NCBI GenBank assembly: GCA_016793305.1
Contig: JAEUHU010000540.1
Coordinates: 1-33,641 of the forward strand
DNA: 33,641 nucleotides
Source of the DNA: Planctomycetota bacterium
GTDB taxonomy: Bacteria > Planctomycetota > UBA1135 > UBA2386
Reading direction: 5' to 3'
A program made the position numbers and the translations under genes. Below are positions 32,594 to 33,641 of this stretch, piece after piece. Position 1 is the stretch's first letter. The number at the start of each line of letters is the position of its first letter. The notes under the pieces are model-generated. The model saw only the letters and a program-made list of their open reading frames with translations. It was not told the DNA's origin and ran no database searches.

Positions 32594-33641
32594 CTAGGCG
32601 GATGGCGGTGCGCCTGCCGATTGCTCCGTGGTCTCTCCTGGCGCAGCCTCGGATCCCGGCGGCAACAGACCCGCTGCGCGCAGCCGCCCGTGCACGTCGC
32701 TGCGCGAGGCCACGAACAGGTGCTCGACGTTGCGCAGCCTTCCGACCGTGCCGACCTTCTCGCCGCGCGCGTTGTGGATGCCGATGCGCGCACCGACGTA
32801 GCGGGGGTAGTCGATCGGCAGCGTGACGACGTTGGCGCGGCCGCCCCACAGCGAGCCGAGCAGCTCCTCGATCTGGGCCCGCGACACGTAGCCTTCGTCG
32901 TTGAACGACAGCACGACGGTGCGCGCGCTCGTGCGTTCGAGCACGGCGCGCAGCGCCGGCAGGATGCGCGGCCGGCTGTTGAACGCGCTGGTGCGCGCCT
33001 GGCAGTCGACGCGCTTCCTGGCCTTGCCGTAGACCTCGGGATGGTCCCAGCGCACCAGGGTCTCCCAGACGTGGTAGTTGCCGAGGTAGCTGTGCTGGTT
33101 GTAGGGCGGGTCGACGTAGAGCAGGTCGCCGTGCAGTCGTTCGGCGGCGTCCAGGGCGTCGAGGCAGTGCGATTCGCCCTTGCCGCGCCTGGCACGGGGC
33201 AGCACGTCCGGAACGCGCAGCCGCAGGTCCTCGAGCGCACGCGGCGCCCACTGCTTCAGGTAGGCCATCTGCACCCCGGTCGTCGAGTCGACCCGGTCGG
33301 CGGCCTCCATCAGCGCCACCAGCAGCACCGACTCGAGCTCGAACGGCAACGCCATCGCGGCGATCGCCGTCCGGATCGCCTCGACGCGGGCGCCGTTCTT
33401 CGGGTGCAGGTAGCGCGCCGCCTCGCAGTAGGTGGCCGTGAACGGACCGGGTGCGCCGGGCAGCCGTTCGAGTTCGCCGAGCAGGCGCTCTGCGTCGGCC
33501 AGCACCTCGTCGCGGTCGGCCTGCACGTAGCAGGCGGCGAGGCGGTGCGCGTAGGCGTTGTGGTCGTTGGCCAGCACCCGGTAGCCGGCGCGCTTCAGCG
33601 CGTGGCCGACGCGCGAAGTCCCGGCGAACAGGTCGACGACG
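32594..33641 (-). CDS. D12-class DNA adenine methylase, N-terminus outside window
   Basis: The gene enters from the right edge; at least 348 codons are visible. It is an N6-adenine DNA methyltransferase of the Dam/D12 class. Motif I (SAM binding) is VDLFAGTSRVGHAL at the window edge, with VLANDHNAYAH after it. The catalytic motif IV DPPYNQHSY is in the middle (about residue 200 of the visible part). The target-recognition part between them is longer than in Dam. ARKRVDCQARTSAFNSR follows motif IV, and a proline- and glutamate-rich tail ends the protein. No restriction nuclease gene is visible on the downstream side; the upstream side is outside the window, so orphan or restriction-modification status is open. 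Confidence 0.9.
   Translation of the reverse strand, partial: VVDLFAGTSRVGHALKRAGYRVLANDHNAYAHRLAACYVQADRDEVLADAERLLGELERLPGAPGPFTATYCEAARYLHPKNGARVEAIRTAIAAMALPFELESVLLVALMEAADRVDSTTGVQMAYLKQWAPRALEDLRLRVPDVLPRARRGKGESHCLDALDAAERLHGDLLYVDPPYNQHSYLGNYHVWETLVRWDHPEVYGKARKRVDCQARTSAFNSRPRILPALRAVLERTSARTVVLSFNDEGYVSRAQIEELLGSLWGGRANVVTLPIDYPRYVGARIGIHNARGEKVGTVGRLRNVEHLFVASRSDVHGRLRAAGLLPPGSEAAPGETTEQSAGAPPSA

Overview
The window is GC-rich, densely packed chromosomal DNA from a Gram-negative-type bacterium. Evidence for an outer membrane is the beta-barrel proteins, several lipobox lipoproteins and many exported enzymes. The gene mix (ECF sigma factor with a cysteine-rich tail, DUF4476 lipoprotein, MshEN-type secretion ATPase, secreted serpin, kelch protein with a lineage-specific-looking N-terminal domain, separate glyS) would fit a high-GC Planctomycetota lineage, but a Myxococcota or related phylum cannot be excluded. 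This placement is inference; no rRNA or other decisive marker is present. I see no insertion sequence, phage, CRISPR array or tRNA.

Layout. 1-5.2 kb: end of an outer-membrane barrel gene, then on the minus strand an ECF sigma factor, a DUF4476 lipoprotein and a GspE/PilB-type ATPase with an unusual N-terminal domain. 5.3-8.8 kb: an S41-like exported protein that lacks the expected catalytic serine, then a two-gene operon for an isoaspartyl peptidase and a cyanophycinase, both with export signals. 8.8-10.0 kb: a divergent pair, a DUF2231 membrane protein and a membrane-anchored LuxR-type regulator. 10.0-17.4 kb: three polytopic GT-C-like membrane proteins and a single-pass protein with carboxypeptidase-regulatory-like domains; the first is preceded by two overlapping mini-ORFs. 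17.4-21.5 kb: periplasmic M3 peptidase (Dcp), a MgtC/DUF4010 transporter-like protein, a 34-residue lysine-rich protein and a VF530-family protein. 21.6-27.0 kb: secreted serpin, DUF1801 protein, glyS, a small barrel protein and a small unknown. 27.0-28.0 kb: tandem repeats, the cobalamin adenosyltransferase gene and a structured RNA with a very strong terminator. 28.0-33.6 kb: kelch protein, BoxR/BzdR-like regulator (HTH fused to a shikimate-kinase-like domain), GroES-like protein, class II photolyase, DUF6435 protein and a partial DNA adenine methylase.

Expression signals. Shine-Dalgarno sequences are obvious for only a few genes. At least a dozen genes instead have a TAnnnT-type -10 element 6-12 nt before the start codon, implying leaderless or nearly leaderless mRNAs. 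Four of these have exactly 6 nt between the element and the start codon, which also helps choose start codons.

How genes work together. The clearest pathway is extracytoplasmic cyanophycin breakdown: cyanophycinase releases beta-Asp-Arg and the adjacent isoaspartyl peptidase splits it. The GT-C-like cluster suggests cell-surface glycan work. The strongest candidates for something undescribed are the RNA at about 27.77-27.90 kb, the methyltransferase-like domain on the secretion ATPase, and the overlapping mini-ORF chain before 10.15 kb.
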